A DNA stretch of 64,000 nt from Trichoplusia ni (GCF_003590095.1 NC_039479.1:5890001-5954000), one strand, 5' to 3'. Shown: positions 1-15,300, counted from the stretch's first letter. The notes: generated by a model not told the origin, from the letters alone. Program-made: numbers and translations.

Positions 1-281
1 ACTCGAAATCAAAATCAAAAGTTTTTATTTCAAATAAGCCATTTTCCAAGCAATTTTAAAACGTTACAATCATGACTCTAGTTGCACGCTTAAAAAGTGT
101 CATTCTTATAGAGAAGAACCGGCAAGAAAATCCATAAACTACTCTTTTAAAATTAAAATATTGCAGTTTCAATATATACATTATTGTTACTATTTGCAAC
201 TGTATGTGTAATGTTTGTTATACTCAATAAAACATATTTTGTTAACTTCGTATTAATAAAATCATTCTTTATTTGTTACAG
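1..281 (+). other. Intron sequence upstream of first visible Pde8 exon
   Basis: AT-rich sequence with no recognisable gene or repeat. It ends in a pyrimidine-rich tract and an AG at 280-281 that serves as the acceptor for the exon starting at 282. The Pde8 exons encoding the N-terminus and the start of the REC domain must lie to the left of the window. Confidence 0.6.
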
Positions 282-341
282 AGCAATACGAGGGACGAAA
301 AACACGCAGCACATTATTCTTATTGCCATCGTGAAGAAAAG
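282..341 (+). CDS. Pde8: Pde8 exon: REC domain segment
   Basis: A 60-bp exon bounded by ttacag and gtatgt. It enters with the last base of a codon and leaves with two bases (AG). It reads AIRGTKNTQHIILIAIVKK, which resembles the RSIRATNPSEHTVILAV stretch of the PDE8A receiver domain. AG plus the first base of the 35971 exon gives Ser, so the next exon reads on in frame. This small exon is separated from the rest of the gene by a very long intron, so the assignment rests on the REC similarity and the phase match. Confidence 0.85.
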
Positions 342-3300
342 GTATGTTTTTATAATAATACGGTTCTAATACACAAAGAAACCTAATACATTAAGCTTGT
401 TGCTTGTCTACGGGAGTCGCTTTCATCTGAACCTAATTTTGTTTGCGGTATGAAATAAATGTTACGAAATTTCGCTTCATAAACGTCAAACGGAATGTAC
501 GTTTAAATAAACTAGTGGTCGCCCAGTGGTCGAAATTCGACCATATAATAAATTGTAAGTGACTTAATATACATTATTATAATATAATATTCAAACATTA
601 TTAAGGTTCTACTGTCGAAAACTAAACTACTATAACCACAGATTTGACCAAGACTGTTATTTGCCAATTTCTTTTTTGAACAAATTATATGAAATTAAAA
701 GAAAATATGTTTACTAAAACAAAACATGCTATAAGAGGATGCAAAACAAAAAATCATGCGTTAAAAATACTATACATTTAGAGAATTTTTTATCGCATAT
801 TGCAATAATTTTGTTAATGATTTAAAACTTCTCTGAAAGCAATGTTTTTTGCAAAAACTGTTTCATCGTTTGCTAAATGTACATATGTACATATCAACAA
901 CCCACTGCAGAAATAGTTTTTGTGAATGGTGTAACATGCTGAAATCATCTCTAATTGCAAGTCGATAGGATGTATACTTAAGCATGGTTAATTTATTTCT
1001 GGGTGCTCTTGAATTAGATTTAGTTGGTGTATTATGAGCAATATTGACATGCCACCCAGTATCACCGTTGGGAAAAAGCAGCGGGTATGCTAAAGGGTCT
1101 AATGATGAGTTCAAAACTGAGATATTCTTAATTATACCAGTAACTTTTGAAAAACAAATCATATTTCGTTCAAAAGGTGGCTCACCATCAACTGTACTAA
1201 ATATTACTGCTACATCAGTTTGAACTGCATCATTAAATCGGCGTAGATCTAAATCATGATTTACTTTAATGAGCATACAAATTTCTTTGTTTTGATTTTC
1301 GACTCTCTGACAATGATCTTTCATTGCAATGAATGACCGCACAAAAGGATTACTGCGTTCCAATTCCAATGAAATTTCATGCATTATGTTGTTGTTACAT
1401 GTTTGGTTAATAACAAATAATAAACGTTCTTGTAATCTATACTTAATGGCAGTGTCAACATCATAAAAATATAATTGTGCATAACATGGTGAACGACCAT
1501 ATGCGGCAGTCATTGGGCCTGATCTGTGATAAAAAACATCATGTATTTTGAAATGATACACTCCACTTGTAACTGCCTCAGCAACTTTTGCTTCAGAGCT
1601 AACCATAGCAAAACATGAATTATATTTCCTAATATTTTCAAAATATTTTTTTGATTTACTTTTTATTGAAGGTTCATTTGAAGTAAATCCATCATAAAAT
1701 GATTTCAAATATTCATTTTGACTTAAGGGTGGTAATATTGCTTTACCCTTGTGACAACATGAAGTGAATGCAGTTCGGTCGCCTAAAGATACTTCAGATT
1801 CAAAATGTTTCGCATTGCAAAACCTGCACTCTAAATTCATTAATCCACAATCATAACTTAAAAACACATTTGGAATGACATTGAGAGCACATTTAAATGC
1901 ATCTCTCAAAATCATATTACTATCTAATACTACTGATGGGGAATTATTCCTTCCTCTTAGAGAAATATTCCTTCTTATAATATGTCTCTCACTCCGGTTC
2001 GTTAATGTTCTATGTCGAGGCATAATTAAAGTTCTTTCATCAAATTACTGAAATCAAGAAGAGAAAAAGTTTTTACCTGTATGGTGATTTGTTAATTCTG
2101 ATAATTCGTACACAAAATCACTTATTTATCCTAAAGTATATGCAATTACTGAAATCCTAAACTATAGCAAAAAAAATTGTACCTGAATGTTGTTAGGTAT
2201 TGCAGATTGCTGCTACAGAAGACAGAAGTCCTTAAAAGACGACACAACTCACATACACAACTCATATAAATTTGTATAAGCGCTCAGTATTTCACGTAGT
2301 ATTCGTAAACTTTTAAAGTTTGAAAAACTTTCAAACTAAAGTTTAAACATGTCAATAATAGACAAAAGAACTATTTGACCACAGACTCCACAGAGTATGT
2401 ATGCGTGTGTCAAATGCATGCTGGTTAGTATAATGTTTTATTAAATATTTTATGTATTTTTTATGCATTATTATTAAAATATTTTTTATATTAAATGAGG
2501 CAAATAAAACTTTTTTTTTGAGTACTCTACGCCTATGCATAAAATGAAAATCAAAAGAAACCATTTGACCACAGAGTATGTATAGGCAAATATATATATA
2601 TTTTTGATATGTCAATGTCAGTACTCTATGTCTATGGACAAAATGAAATATAAAAGAAACATGTGTGTGTGAAATGCATGGTAGTGTGTGTAATGTTTCT
2701 ATGTCTACGGACAAAATTAAAAACAAAAGAAACATGTGTGTGTGAAATGCATGGTAGTGTGGGTAATGTTTTATTTATTGATTTAATGTACTTTAGAAGC
2801 ATTATTATTGAAAAATATTAGCGTTCTGCACTTCTCCTGCACATAAACTATAAGTGTGCCAAATTTTATGCTCCTGCGTCCGCGCAATTTTCGTAAAAAG
2901 GGGTACAAAGTTTTGACATCACGTATTAATATATAGATGTGATTATTTGTTACTGAAATTCGCATATGTATATTGCTATATAATTATGCAGTCGTTTTAC
3001 TTAGGCCTTACTGTTTTATGTAGGGATTTGAATGCAAGGAGTGCAGGTTCGTTCCTAACACAAGCAAATACAAATGTGACTTTTTCAATTATTTTTTTTA
3101 TTTTCTATGACACCACTCACCAACGTTGAAAGTGGAAACATTTTGGAAAGAGTTGAAACCGATCCGAACCGTGATTCGGAATACTGTAGTAAGTAGTGAT
3201 CAAATGCTCAAACCTTATTTATATGGAAAAAGCCCTGTGCCTAGCAGTTGGACTTCTATAGGCTAATGTTATTATTCAATTACTTAGTTACTAGTTAATC

Positions 3301-6300
3301 TATATTTCAGTATTCCTTGAAAAGTTCTTCATGTTTATAATGCAATTATATTCAAACACCACCCCAGGCAGACAAGTAAATAAATAATAGATTTAAAAAA
3401 TCTAAAAACCCACAGCCGTACAGCACAGCCGTTTTTATTAGGGGTTTGAAGCTTCTCTGAAACTTTCAGCTTGCTAGCTAATCGGGAAAGGCCTAAAATT
3501 GAGTTGCAAAAACCTAAACGGAGCGCGGAACAACTAACAAACAAACAACACACAACTAGCACTCAAACTATTTATATTATCTTCCCCCGTCTATAACTTA
3601 AACCAGTACCCTAAGCTGAAACCACATCACCTTTACTGTTTCAAAACGTATTATTCATTCACATAAAAATAAAATAATTCTAAACATGACTCGTCGTAGC
3701 AGCTCAGTGCATTGCTGTCAGGGCTGAACGTAAAATATATTTGCATCGGTCGACTGTGGCGGCGGCATCGCATCGTGCCCCGACTTTAATGTCTGAAGTG
3801 ACATTTATTGCGATCAGCGTCGGCTGACGACCCTGGAGATCGAATAGGAAAGTACATGAAACGTGGCAGTGGGAGATAAAACGTGCAGGGATAGAACTGG
3901 ATACGTGTTACTACGAGGAGATTATAAGGTATATACTAGCTGTGCCCGCGACTTCGTTCGCATGGAATTAAACTATAATGACTTTATTTTCTTTGAGAGG
4001 GGTGGGCGATTCAATAAGTGCTATTTTGTTGCCTGGTTTGAATAAGTGGATTATGATTTTGGGAGTAAAAGTTTTATTGTGGAATAAAAGTACTGAACCG
4101 CTTAGACAGTAAAATCATTGCTACATAATCAGCTTTCTGACTGCTAAATGGTTTAGTACCATTCTTGATCACTTTACATCATGCTATACTCAAACAGCGC
4201 GATTTTTCAGTAATAATCATAAAGTTATCGTTGTAGGATTAAGTTTATAAGTAGGTATGAATCTAGTCTGCTAACCATTAAAATTTCTATTATATAACAT
4301 CGTGTTCGCATATTCTCTAAAACTAATTTTGTTCGCGTTTCATTGCTAACTGTACCTACATATAATATTACCCGGCTCTCGCATATTCAAAGCAATTATT
4401 CACAATTTCCATTCAGCGAACACTTTGTATTTTATTTTTGATAGAAACGTATTCAATTTTGAACATAAACCATTCATAGGATGCAAATATGCAAATATGC
4501 AAATTGATAATGCAATAACAGAAATAGAGATTTACAAACGCTGATTGAATTCATTATTTCGTCCTATTGTGTTGGGAATACTTTGTGATCTAACATTCTT
4601 TTGATTTCAACAATTTTTACTCTTTCTTCCAATAATTCAGTTTTATGAACATGAATTATTGTAGGTACATCTACCCAAATATTGAAATTTCTTTTGGATG
4701 TAGCTTAAATCCTGTTGAGGGAATCTTTCTGGCAAGTGATAGCTCGATTTATAAAAAGGATTATTCAAAACGTACTTCACTTTAGAATTAATAACAGAAA
4801 ATGAAACCGTTTCATATAAATAGGCCTTTTCACGGCTTTTTAAAAGTTGACATTATAGACTACATTTTCATAATTCCAAAATATAATGCCTAAGAACTAG
4901 AACAGGGATAAAAACGTCATAAAAAATATTTCTAAATTATAGAGCTTCGTATGAAACACGTAGTTTTCTCGGTCCTTAACCCTTCCCTCTTAATATTCGT
5001 TGCAGTCTCAGCGCAGGGTGCAGACTATGCCTTATCTATATCTAAGGCACGTTACACACGGATACATTATATCTGATGATAAAACTTATGCCACCACGTT
5101 CTTTAAAGTTAAGTACTATCGTAAAATTAAATTTGTGTGAAATATTTGAAAATATGCATTGGAAAATGGTTTGGGATTTGAAAATTTTATTCACTTTTTT
5201 GGAAAATATATATGGCATATTCTGGCTTCGATTACTGCTTTTGTTTCACAATTTACATACGTAAGTTTTGCTTTTGCTACGCACGTATTTTTGATGTAGG
5301 ATAAACTGACCTGCCAATAATTTGTCATGTAAACAAGTTCTACAAAATTAACTTCACGGATAGCCGAGTTGTTAAGGTCGCCACGCAAAATATTGCGCGA
5401 GTTCGATCCCCTCGTAGGAATGGGTTTTTTGAGTTTAGGTGTCTTTCTGTATGTGACTAAAATGTTTGTAAAAGCCCCCGCCGCACGAGGATTAAGGATT
5501 AAGTTGAAAAAATATCGATTCAGTGGGTTTAGACATAAAGGCAGCAATATGACAAGGCATATCTTCTTTTCAGCACCCGTAGTGCGCATTTTATAGACTT
5601 CTTCGCCATTTTATAAATTGTAAACAACACAGACTATCCATAATCCTACAAATCCATGTTTACTCGTATTTCATGAGATGATTGTCAAAACTTGTTCAGT
5701 TACCGTCAAAACTTGGATTTTACGCGAAACAGTTTCAATGCAACTTGCGAACTTAGTCCAGGACGTAAATAAACTGGGATGTACTTCAGACTTCAGTACC
5801 TGTCTGCTGATAATACTGTTTCTCCAAGTTTTATTATTATTTATTACCTCTTTATTTGCCCAAAACTTTGTGAAAATACCTTGTTTTGTAGATTTTTCCA
5901 CAATGATGTGTGTTACATGCGTCATAATATAAATTAGCCAAACTTGATTTTGTTTAATATATTATTGAGAATTATTGGGAATTATAATATAACTGTTTTT
6001 TGTCACTATCTAATAAAAATACCCTTAAAGTATTTACTTGTCATTTGCTTTTAAAATGGAGGAGGTTGTCAATTGGTCGGTATGTTTTTGTCACCTCAGG
6101 ACTTCAGACTGGATAAACTGATTTTGTTGATTATTTCTCATTTAACATGAAAAAGCTGCCATTAGATGCTATAATGTTTCGTTAAGTTTGTAATATGTTT
6201 TTTACATTTGGAAATATCATGTTGCAAATTATTTGGGATATTTTCAATCTGGCCACCGCTGCGTAGAAGAGCGATCTTATACTTACATATTTTTTACTGT

Positions 6301-9300
6301 TCATGTGGATTTCAAGACAAGTGTTATTAATCATAATTAGGGCTATCTTTATAACCAATGGTGTTTTGAAGGCCAGTTTCTTTTTTAACTTACCTACTTT
6401 AATGTCCCCAGTTCCATATGATTAATCATACATATTACATTATTATCAGTTTGGGTTGGAAATCAGTGTTAAACACATCAAAACTTAACTTAATAACATT
6501 ACTCAAACATCAACGATTCGAATAGTTAAATTCCTGTTTGCATTGATAGACAAACACGTAGGTATTTGGATTGAAAATGAGTTAATTACATGTAGTAATG
6601 TTCGTTCGTGATTCAATAAAGCCCGCACCGAATTGGCATTTGATGTGAATGTTGTTTTGATGAACATTTAGTCCAACAACGGTTTATAACTACAAATTTT
6701 CAAATCCGTGAATTGAATCTGAACACAATGTGTTGTAAGATGGCGTGCAATTGGGGAAGCCTATGTCTAGCAGTGGACGTATATGGGCTGATGATGGTGA
6801 TGATGATGGCAGTGTCTCTATCTATTGTATTCATCCCGGTAAAACACTAGTATTTAGAATCGTTACAATCGTTAGATATATGATTACGAGTAGTTAGAAT
6901 TGTAAGATTTAGTTTTTAAGAGAAAATATTTAGATTTAGTTAGATTTGAGAAAAAAATAAGTTTTTAGCATACTTTCAGTGTCTTTGAATACAGGAATAT
7001 TAATAGATATTATCGTTACGTAATTAAACATTGATAGCGATCTCCTCTTCTTTAGCCAAATTTTCCCACTGAGCTAATGTATCTTCACTATTTTCGCGTT
7101 TAGTCATTTCTAGTTGCATAGTTTCGCTGCACCAGACAGTTCCATCTTCACCCACTCGACACTAATTCCATAATAATGATCAATGTCATCCCAGCACCGT
7201 CTTCTTGGCTTGCTTAAATTGCAAGTTCTGTCTTTTAGTTGCCAATCCGTATTTATTTTTCACACTTCATTGTTTATGTGGTTATTTGGCCATATAGCAT
7301 TCAACATTAAGGGAATCACTCAAGTGCAAGCCGATTTCTCTGGCAACTATAATTAATTATTTCATATTCCACAAAGGATGTTATGTAAGAACTAATAGTT
7401 AAACATAGCTTTAGTTTGAAAACCGTGTTAAGTTATTCTCTTTACATTTTAGTGTTCTTTAAGTTAAGACCTTGTTTAACCATACAGCTCTAAAGATAAT
7501 ACTTTATGTTAGAAAATACATTATAAATGAAGCAGTACTTTGTACTAGTAATCTTCATTTAATTAATAATATAAAGTCTAAGAGTTTGTTTGTTTGAATG
7601 CGCTAATCTCATAAACTACTGGTCCGATTTTAAATTTCTTTCTTTCAGTGTGAGATATGTAGCTCATTTACTGTGAAAGACTGTAGAATATATGCAATCA
7701 GGCTATGATTAATAGCAAAAAGTTATGAAGATCTTATCGGCAATCGTATAATTCGGTACAATACAAAAAAAAAAACAAAAAATATCTTACGGTAGTTAAT
7801 ATATTTAAAATGACGATATAAAGTCGGAAAACATTAGCAGGTATTTTCTCCATAAAATTGAAAAATAAAATGTATTTAATATAATATATACCTAATATAT
7901 CCTGGGACCACTCAGTCCACTCACACATTCTTCTCTTGACGACCTCCGTGGTCGAGTGGCGTACGCACCGGTTTCAAGGTGTCGCTAGCTCTGAGGTCCC
8001 GGGTTCGATCCCCGGTCGGGTCAATGTAAAAAAAAATTAACATTTCTACATTGTCTCGGGTCTGGGTGTTTGTGGTACCTTCGTTGTATCTGAATTCCAT
8101 AACACAAGTGCTTCAGCAACTTACTTTGGGTTCAGAACAATGTATGTGATGTTGTCCGCATTTATTATTTATTATTATTATTTTATTATTCTGATCACAA
8201 GCTTAGCAGAACTTGTGTTATGGTAACCAAACAACTGATAAACTTACTTATATATTTCTAAATACATATATGTATATTATAGATAAATTACACCTAGACA
8301 CCAGAACAAATGATCATGCTCATCACACAACATTTGTCCTGGAATCGAACCCACGACGTCCGGTATAGCAGTCAGGGTCACTAACTACTAGACCAACAGG
8401 CAACAGTAATAAGTAGTCTGACATACTTGTTTAATATTGGGATGACAAAAGGATCTACCCGGAAAAGGTTACCATAAATATGAGACAGGATGAGACATCA
8501 TATCTCTATCCAATAGTAATATAGCTATGTCAGAAAGGGATTTTTTGTAAGTGAGGAAATAGTCATAAACAGTGATTGGCTCAGCCGTACAGGCTATGAA
8601 AAAAAAGAGTGACGTAAAAAGTATAAACAATGACTGTATTATTAAGCACCTCTCCAATAAAAAAACAAGGTATCCACACAAAAACAAGATAAAGTTGTAT
8701 AAACGACTAGCTGTTGCTTCCGACTTTGTCCACGTGGTTAGAAGATATAAGTTAGTAATTTTTGAACGGAAGAACTCGAAAATGAATATTTTACCCCATT
8801 TTTGCCACATTTTCCATTGTATCTTCGCTCCTATTTGTCGCAGTGTGAAGGTATAAACCTTCCTCGATGAATAGTCTATTTAATACAAAAAGATTTTTTC
8901 AATTCGAAGCAGTAGTTACTGAGATTAGCGCGTTCAAACAAACAAACAAACTTTAGATATAGATAGTATATAGACTTAGACTAACCCTTTGGTATCCTAT
9001 GATATCTACAAGTCTTATTTGACATACAAACATAATTACATACTGTATCTAAAATATTCCTATACATAAGATATTCCTTTATTTCTAACATAAAAAGCCT
9101 AAACTAACAAAAACCAATAACAATTTTCCTATTCGGCCAAGTAATTGGATACAATAAACAAAATATTTCCACATCAACTATATTAAAATGTTATACAGAA
9201 AACACTGAAAATATAGCTTTTCTTATCTCAAGGCTGTTACCAAACGAACGAAACGAGAAACATTTTTCATACGAATAAACAATAAAAAGCCCATTCACAA

Positions 9301-12300
9301 CAGCTACTTGACTTCAATGTAATATCTCGAAAATAAGTAGACTTAATCGGATTTATTTAGACAAGTCGATAGGCACTTAATGATTTGATGATATTAAGTG
9401 TGTACTTGTAAGATGTTTCTGAGTGATTCTTCGACGGTACTTTACACTTTTAAGTGATAGAGAGACGTAAAGGAACCTTGAAATTATTTTGTCTCATTAT
9501 TTAGGTATTTTTTTATGAATAAGTCGTTTTTAAATAAACAACTTTTATTTTAAACGCAAAGCGGTCGCGACTCCAAGATTTCTGTTCGTTGAAGGAAAAA
9601 TGAATGATGATAGACGGACAGACACACATCGGAGCTTTAGTAAAAGGGTTCAGTTTTTATCTTGGGTACCGAAAATTGTAAACTATACATATAATCATTA
9701 CACTGTTATTTATATTCAATATTAAGGCATTTTTTAATTTGTACTGATGACACCTTATGGAAGCCCCGCTAATCTAAACATTTTTTTTTGTCGCTGGGAA
9801 AAAATGCTATTACGCATCCCCTGCCCGCCGGGGGGCGAGAGAGGAGTATGTGGGACTCCCCGGTAAACGACGTTCCCGGTATACCCACTAAAAAGACCCA
9901 GCGGCACTCCGACCTCGCCTGAGTGGAGGGGGCCTGGGAGTCCATGTCGTCCAGTCCGCTAATCTAAACCATAGCTTATCTGATTCAAGCTTGTTTCATT
10001 CAAAAACTTAAAACGTAAAAGTTAAAAAATAAACACTAAAAGGAAAACGGTAAACATTTTATTCAATAGAACATAATTTAAAACACTTCTCAAAGCGCCT
10101 TTACGTGATACTAAATATCCAAGCTCTAAAGACCAAAGTTACGGAACTCAACTTAGTATTCACTTTCGGCTATTAAAGTTTCTCTCAAGTCGTACGAGTC
10201 TCAGCTTTGCACTACAAACTGTGCACAGACAGTATAATATTATATTAATACTAGCTGACCCAGCAAACGTCGTTCTGCTTGATAAATTATATCTAGTTGA
10301 ATGTATTTTTTAATGCTACATTATAAAAAAATAAAAGCAAAAAAAAAAAATTTTGTGTGGGCAACCCTTGTCACTTAGGGGTATGAAAAATAGATGTTGT
10401 TCTATTCTCAGTCCTACCCAATATGTATACAAAATTTCATAAGAATCGGTCGAACCGTTTCGGAGGAGTACGGTAACTAACATCGTGACACGGGAATTTT
10501 ATATATTAGATAGAATTGAGTTTATCTTAGAGACAATATCTCTTAGAGTTATGAGGTGTAAAAGGGACGACGCATTGCAGGGATGTAGCGTCTCTCTTTC
10601 ACATCAACGAAGGTTTAATCAAACGGCTTCAAAAGGACGAGGTTCTCAATTCGTCTGTATTTCTTTTTTTATGTTTGATACAAAAAAAAATACTTTTCAA
10701 TATCAATTGAACATAAATAATTTAATATTCTGTGAATCAACTTCATACCGTAGTTTTCTGTACCGTTTAATTTAATTAATTATGCGAGTTTGCGAGTATC
10801 CCATTAAACAGTTATACTTAAATACTAGGTACTACGTTTAAATAATACCTAAGACTGCTGTTGTTTTTAGAATAATAGCTAAAAAATACATTATACGCAA
10901 TAATAGTCTCCTTTAGGAATATAACGAGAAACTTGTCGTTATGATCTATATAGTAGAACTCCGAAATGGATGGAGAAAACCTATACAGATATAAAGAAGT
11001 CGTTATTACGATCGGAAGTTCGCGACTAGAGACCAAACAGGGTTGCCTGTAAGGTGTTTATCGTATTAAATGTAATATTGAACAAAATACAACATGTGTT
11101 TTTTGACTTAATAATACTACTCAAATAATACGCAATAAAGATATTTCAATTTCAATTTCAATTATTTCTCACCGTATGTATGACCGTAAAACCGTTGCTT
11201 CACCTTGATCATTAAGTTTAACGGAAACAGAAATACCGTGTAAATTTGAACTGTCTAGCATCACCGTTCATGAGACTGGTAACAGACAAACTGACTGACA
11301 GCGGTGCTTCAGTATTAAAGTTCTGTTTTTACTCTTTGGGGACAAAACCCTAAAATCAATAAAAAGATCCTAATGATAGGTCAGGCAAGAGAAAAGTTAA
11401 GCAAAAATGAAATTTAATATCACTTGATTGATCAATATTCGTACAAATCTTTCGTAATCGTTCGACAATCATAATACGTTACTCTCAGAAAACCCTATGT
11501 TTTCTGAAAGTATTATACCTACCTATACACCGTGATTTTTTAATCGTCTTACAAAAGCATCCCAGTTCATGTATCCAATGACTAGAACACGTTCATGATA
11601 AAAAATAGGTACTTATGAGATTTGAATAAATTTAAAATGCAATTTTTATTCAATATTATGATGCAATTCGTAGTTTTTTAGAAACACAGCTCTGTTGCGA
11701 GCGCGGTCCGAGCCTTGTAACAATGGTGAGGGGCGCGGGCGGCGGCGTTTTTATCATTTTTAAGAGTATTTTCAGATTGCTCTTGTCTAATTTTTCTTCG
11801 TACTTATTATCTTAGTTGATGATAAAAAAATAATAATCGCGCCTAGAGGTATTTTACGTCGGATACATGAACTGGGCTCCTTTTGTAAGACGACTAAAAA
11901 ATCACCGTGTATAATAAAAACGTATACCTTGATATTCAGACAATGTTCCAATGCTTTTATGAAGTTTTATCACATGTCAGCCCTAGTATCATAGGTTCGA
12001 AGAAAAATGGCGAACAGTTTAGGTGGCTAAGAACTTTTTGTTGTAGTGTCTCAACGTCATAATCCTTCGTCTTGCGTAGTCTTACTGTAACTTCTAAGGT
12101 GTATTTATGGCACATCAGAGGCCAAAATTAACCAATCAAAATTAATGACAATCTTGTTTATTCTAAAGTGTGCTTTTATAAGTATCACCAAGCATAAAAA
12201 TAACAATATTTCCAAGTTTCTAGTATTTCTAACGAACTAAAACGTGGTTATTACTTAGCGGCAATAATCCTGCAATTCTTTGCTCTTGCTTTGTTTTTGC

Positions 12301-15300
12301 CTGCTACGTGATACCACCGCGGGACTATTTGAGCTCTACTCTGCTCAGAACGTGTTAAAGATGTGCTTCAGAAACCATTGTGTGTTAAGTGCGTGCGACC
12401 TGCTTAAAAATTAATGGCGGTGAAATCTAGCTGCAGCATACATAGGAATTATTTTGGAGTCATAACCATTGGTTGCGACTGAAATAATGTGTTTTTGTGT
12501 TTAGAAAATAGATTGACCATTTCTAAAGGTTTAAATTTATTTGACTACAGGCATTTTTATTTAGATTTTATTTCTATTTCCATTTAATTTCCGATTAAAG
12601 TGGTTAGTAGTTAGATGCCTTTATGGGGAAGATCAATCATAAAAAAACAAATAACATATTCTAATTATAACAAAACAGAACTCTTTAAGATTCACAACAC
12701 CTACATTCTTAAAAAAACTCAAAGACTGAATTGAAAGCGTCAAATCCAGCTCAAAATCCCTCTTCACTAATAGCGAGTAGGTTGTAATTCTTAAAGGAGT
12801 TTGCAACGTGAGATGAGTAGGTTGCAACTTAAGTCGAACGAACGAAATGTACTGACTCCAGCCAATTAGTGGAAGCTAAAAATACCCCAAGACCTACCAC
12901 AACCTCTCAAAGTTAACTTGCACTTGCGTGTGCGAGCGAGACAGCGCGCTACATATAGAGCGGCATCCCACTCACACAAGTACATGAATTTAGAAGTTCA
13001 TGGTAGAGTCACTTTTAAAAACTGATGCTCTTTTAAGTAACTTGAATGAATGAAACCTTTTTCGTTTCTTTTAAATGCTCTTCGGTATTTTAATTCCTTG
13101 TTTTGCTAGTTATAGCAGGCGTTTATGGACCACCTACCATCGATTGACGTAATGCGCATTCAGACACGTTGAAACAGGGTCATTATTTAACGATGAGTTT
13201 TCAATGTAATCTGTCTTTATAAACATGGTGTTTGCTTTTTGCGTGTATGTATTTTATCAATCTCTATGTGTATTTTATAATTATCAAGCGATTTTTCAAA
13301 AGCTATTACTAAAAGAATATAATTAAACTGAAACTCAAATAATAATAAGAAAAGTCTTCAAACTTTTCATTTGTTTGTTAGTACACATACAGTACTCATA
13401 CATTGTGTACACACCCCGTATGTAGAAGATTTTTAATTATTCCCGACATCCCGTAGTCCCTCTTGGTTTTGCTTTGGTATTTGAACTGTGAACGTTGACC
13501 TAGATGTGGTTTTATAACGGTTTTATTTAAACATATTTGTTAAAGTAAAACTTAGGTATTACAAGACTAGAAAAATGTGCAAAATTTGTATAAATAAGTG
13601 ATCAGATGGACCTTATTAATTCCTTAATCAAAATATACATGAATGAGGCAAGAATACAACAAATAGGTTTAATCATTAATTTAATAATGGTTTATTCACA
13701 GTTTGTCGGGATTGCCCGACTAGTTTCGAACCCAATCGGAGTCCCTAGTCCTCCTCCATGAGCTGACGCGACGGCGCGCGGCGAGTTTAAATAAACTACG
13801 CCTTAGAAAAAGTCTGACGTTCAAGAGAAAAGACGAATTAAAAAGCCTCAGTCATTAGAAACAATAAAGTCTGGTTTTTCTGGGCATTTATGTCAAAATA
13901 AAAAGGGTCACATTTAGAACCCAATAGGACCCAAACAATCTCTGTATATCACTACGAATGTATTATTTTTAATGCTCCCAGTCTATAAAATAACCTGCAA
14001 GTTGTTTAAAATTCATCCTCAATTATATTTACGTTAAACTACGCTCTACAAGGTTTATTTGTGGTTAAGCACTTAAAAGCCCAAAGCTTTACCATCTAAA
14101 AGGGTGAAATTAAATGGTGGATGAAATGGAGGTCACATACACATGGACGATCATAAAATGAACACTAAAAAGTTTTTATAGTAACCGCGTCATTGTTAGT
14201 GAAAGTCAACCAACCAAAAAATAGTTTATTTTACATATAGAAAACTAGCGTTCGAATCAAATGTTCTTATGCCATATAAATGAATTCTGAGGAGTAAACA
14301 GGTATAGGTACGAAAAATGTATTTTGTCCAATTCTCAGACCCATATGCACTTAAAATTTCATGAGAATCTGTAAAGCCGATTCGGAGGAATTGATTACAT
14401 GCACCGTGTCACGAGAATTTAATATATTTGATAGAGAAACTACAAATAAAATACCTAATTAGTTCTCAAATAATAAAACTCTAGGTACTGATAACTTCCT
14501 AATATCTCAATTGTGCGAACATGTTAAGAGTATCAGAATAATTCGTTATTTCTGGATAAAAAGTCCAATTTAAAGTGCATGATATGATTTTTCCAAAACC
14601 CTTCATCGCTGTCTTCTAGCGATGAAAAAAAACCGACGCAACGAATTCCACAGAACAATTTTAGTTCTTTAGTACGTTAAATTAGTCAAAATTAGGCACT
14701 CAAGCTTACTCATGATGATTTACGAACAATTAAAATCAATACAAGAAAAGCAGTTTCTATTCCAACCGTTAAAAGTTCCATTACAATATTGTTAATAACT
14801 GCGTACATGCGATCCAATCTATTATCAGGATCGTTGTAATATACTCCGGATTGGTTTACGATCATGATTTTTAATGCGACATAAAACCAATACCGAACAG
14901 TCACCGCCATAGACTACAAAAATATAGACAAAACCTTCAGTATTAAAAACGTTCACTGATCAAATGTAAAAAAATATAACGCAAATATATTCATACCTAC
15001 ACACTTCACTAAGTCGCAAAACCTTTTTAAAAGTTCATAAATAATGAAGTTATATCAGCGAAATGGTATAGTGTATGAACCAATTTACTAACAAACAGAT
15101 TTTTCGAGCTTTTCCGAAGATTTGCCAAAGAAAATCTGCAATACCAGAACACTAACTGAATACATGAAATAAAAGTAATTTACTCAATTCCATTTCAGTT
15201 GATAGAGCTCCTAATTTTTACAGCTTTTTTGTTACTGTCCTGTCTATCTCTTTTTAAACTCTGTGGCGACATCAAAAAGTTATTATTTATCACATAAACT

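Noticed and set aside
2352..2735. 127-codon minus-strand frame
   Set aside because: Made of the tandem repeat; the repeated amino-acid pattern simply mirrors the 73-bp unit.
8002..8012. tRNA gene call from A and B boxes
   Set aside because: The boxes belong to SINE heads with long non-tRNA bodies; no complete tRNA cloverleaf was seen in any of these loci.
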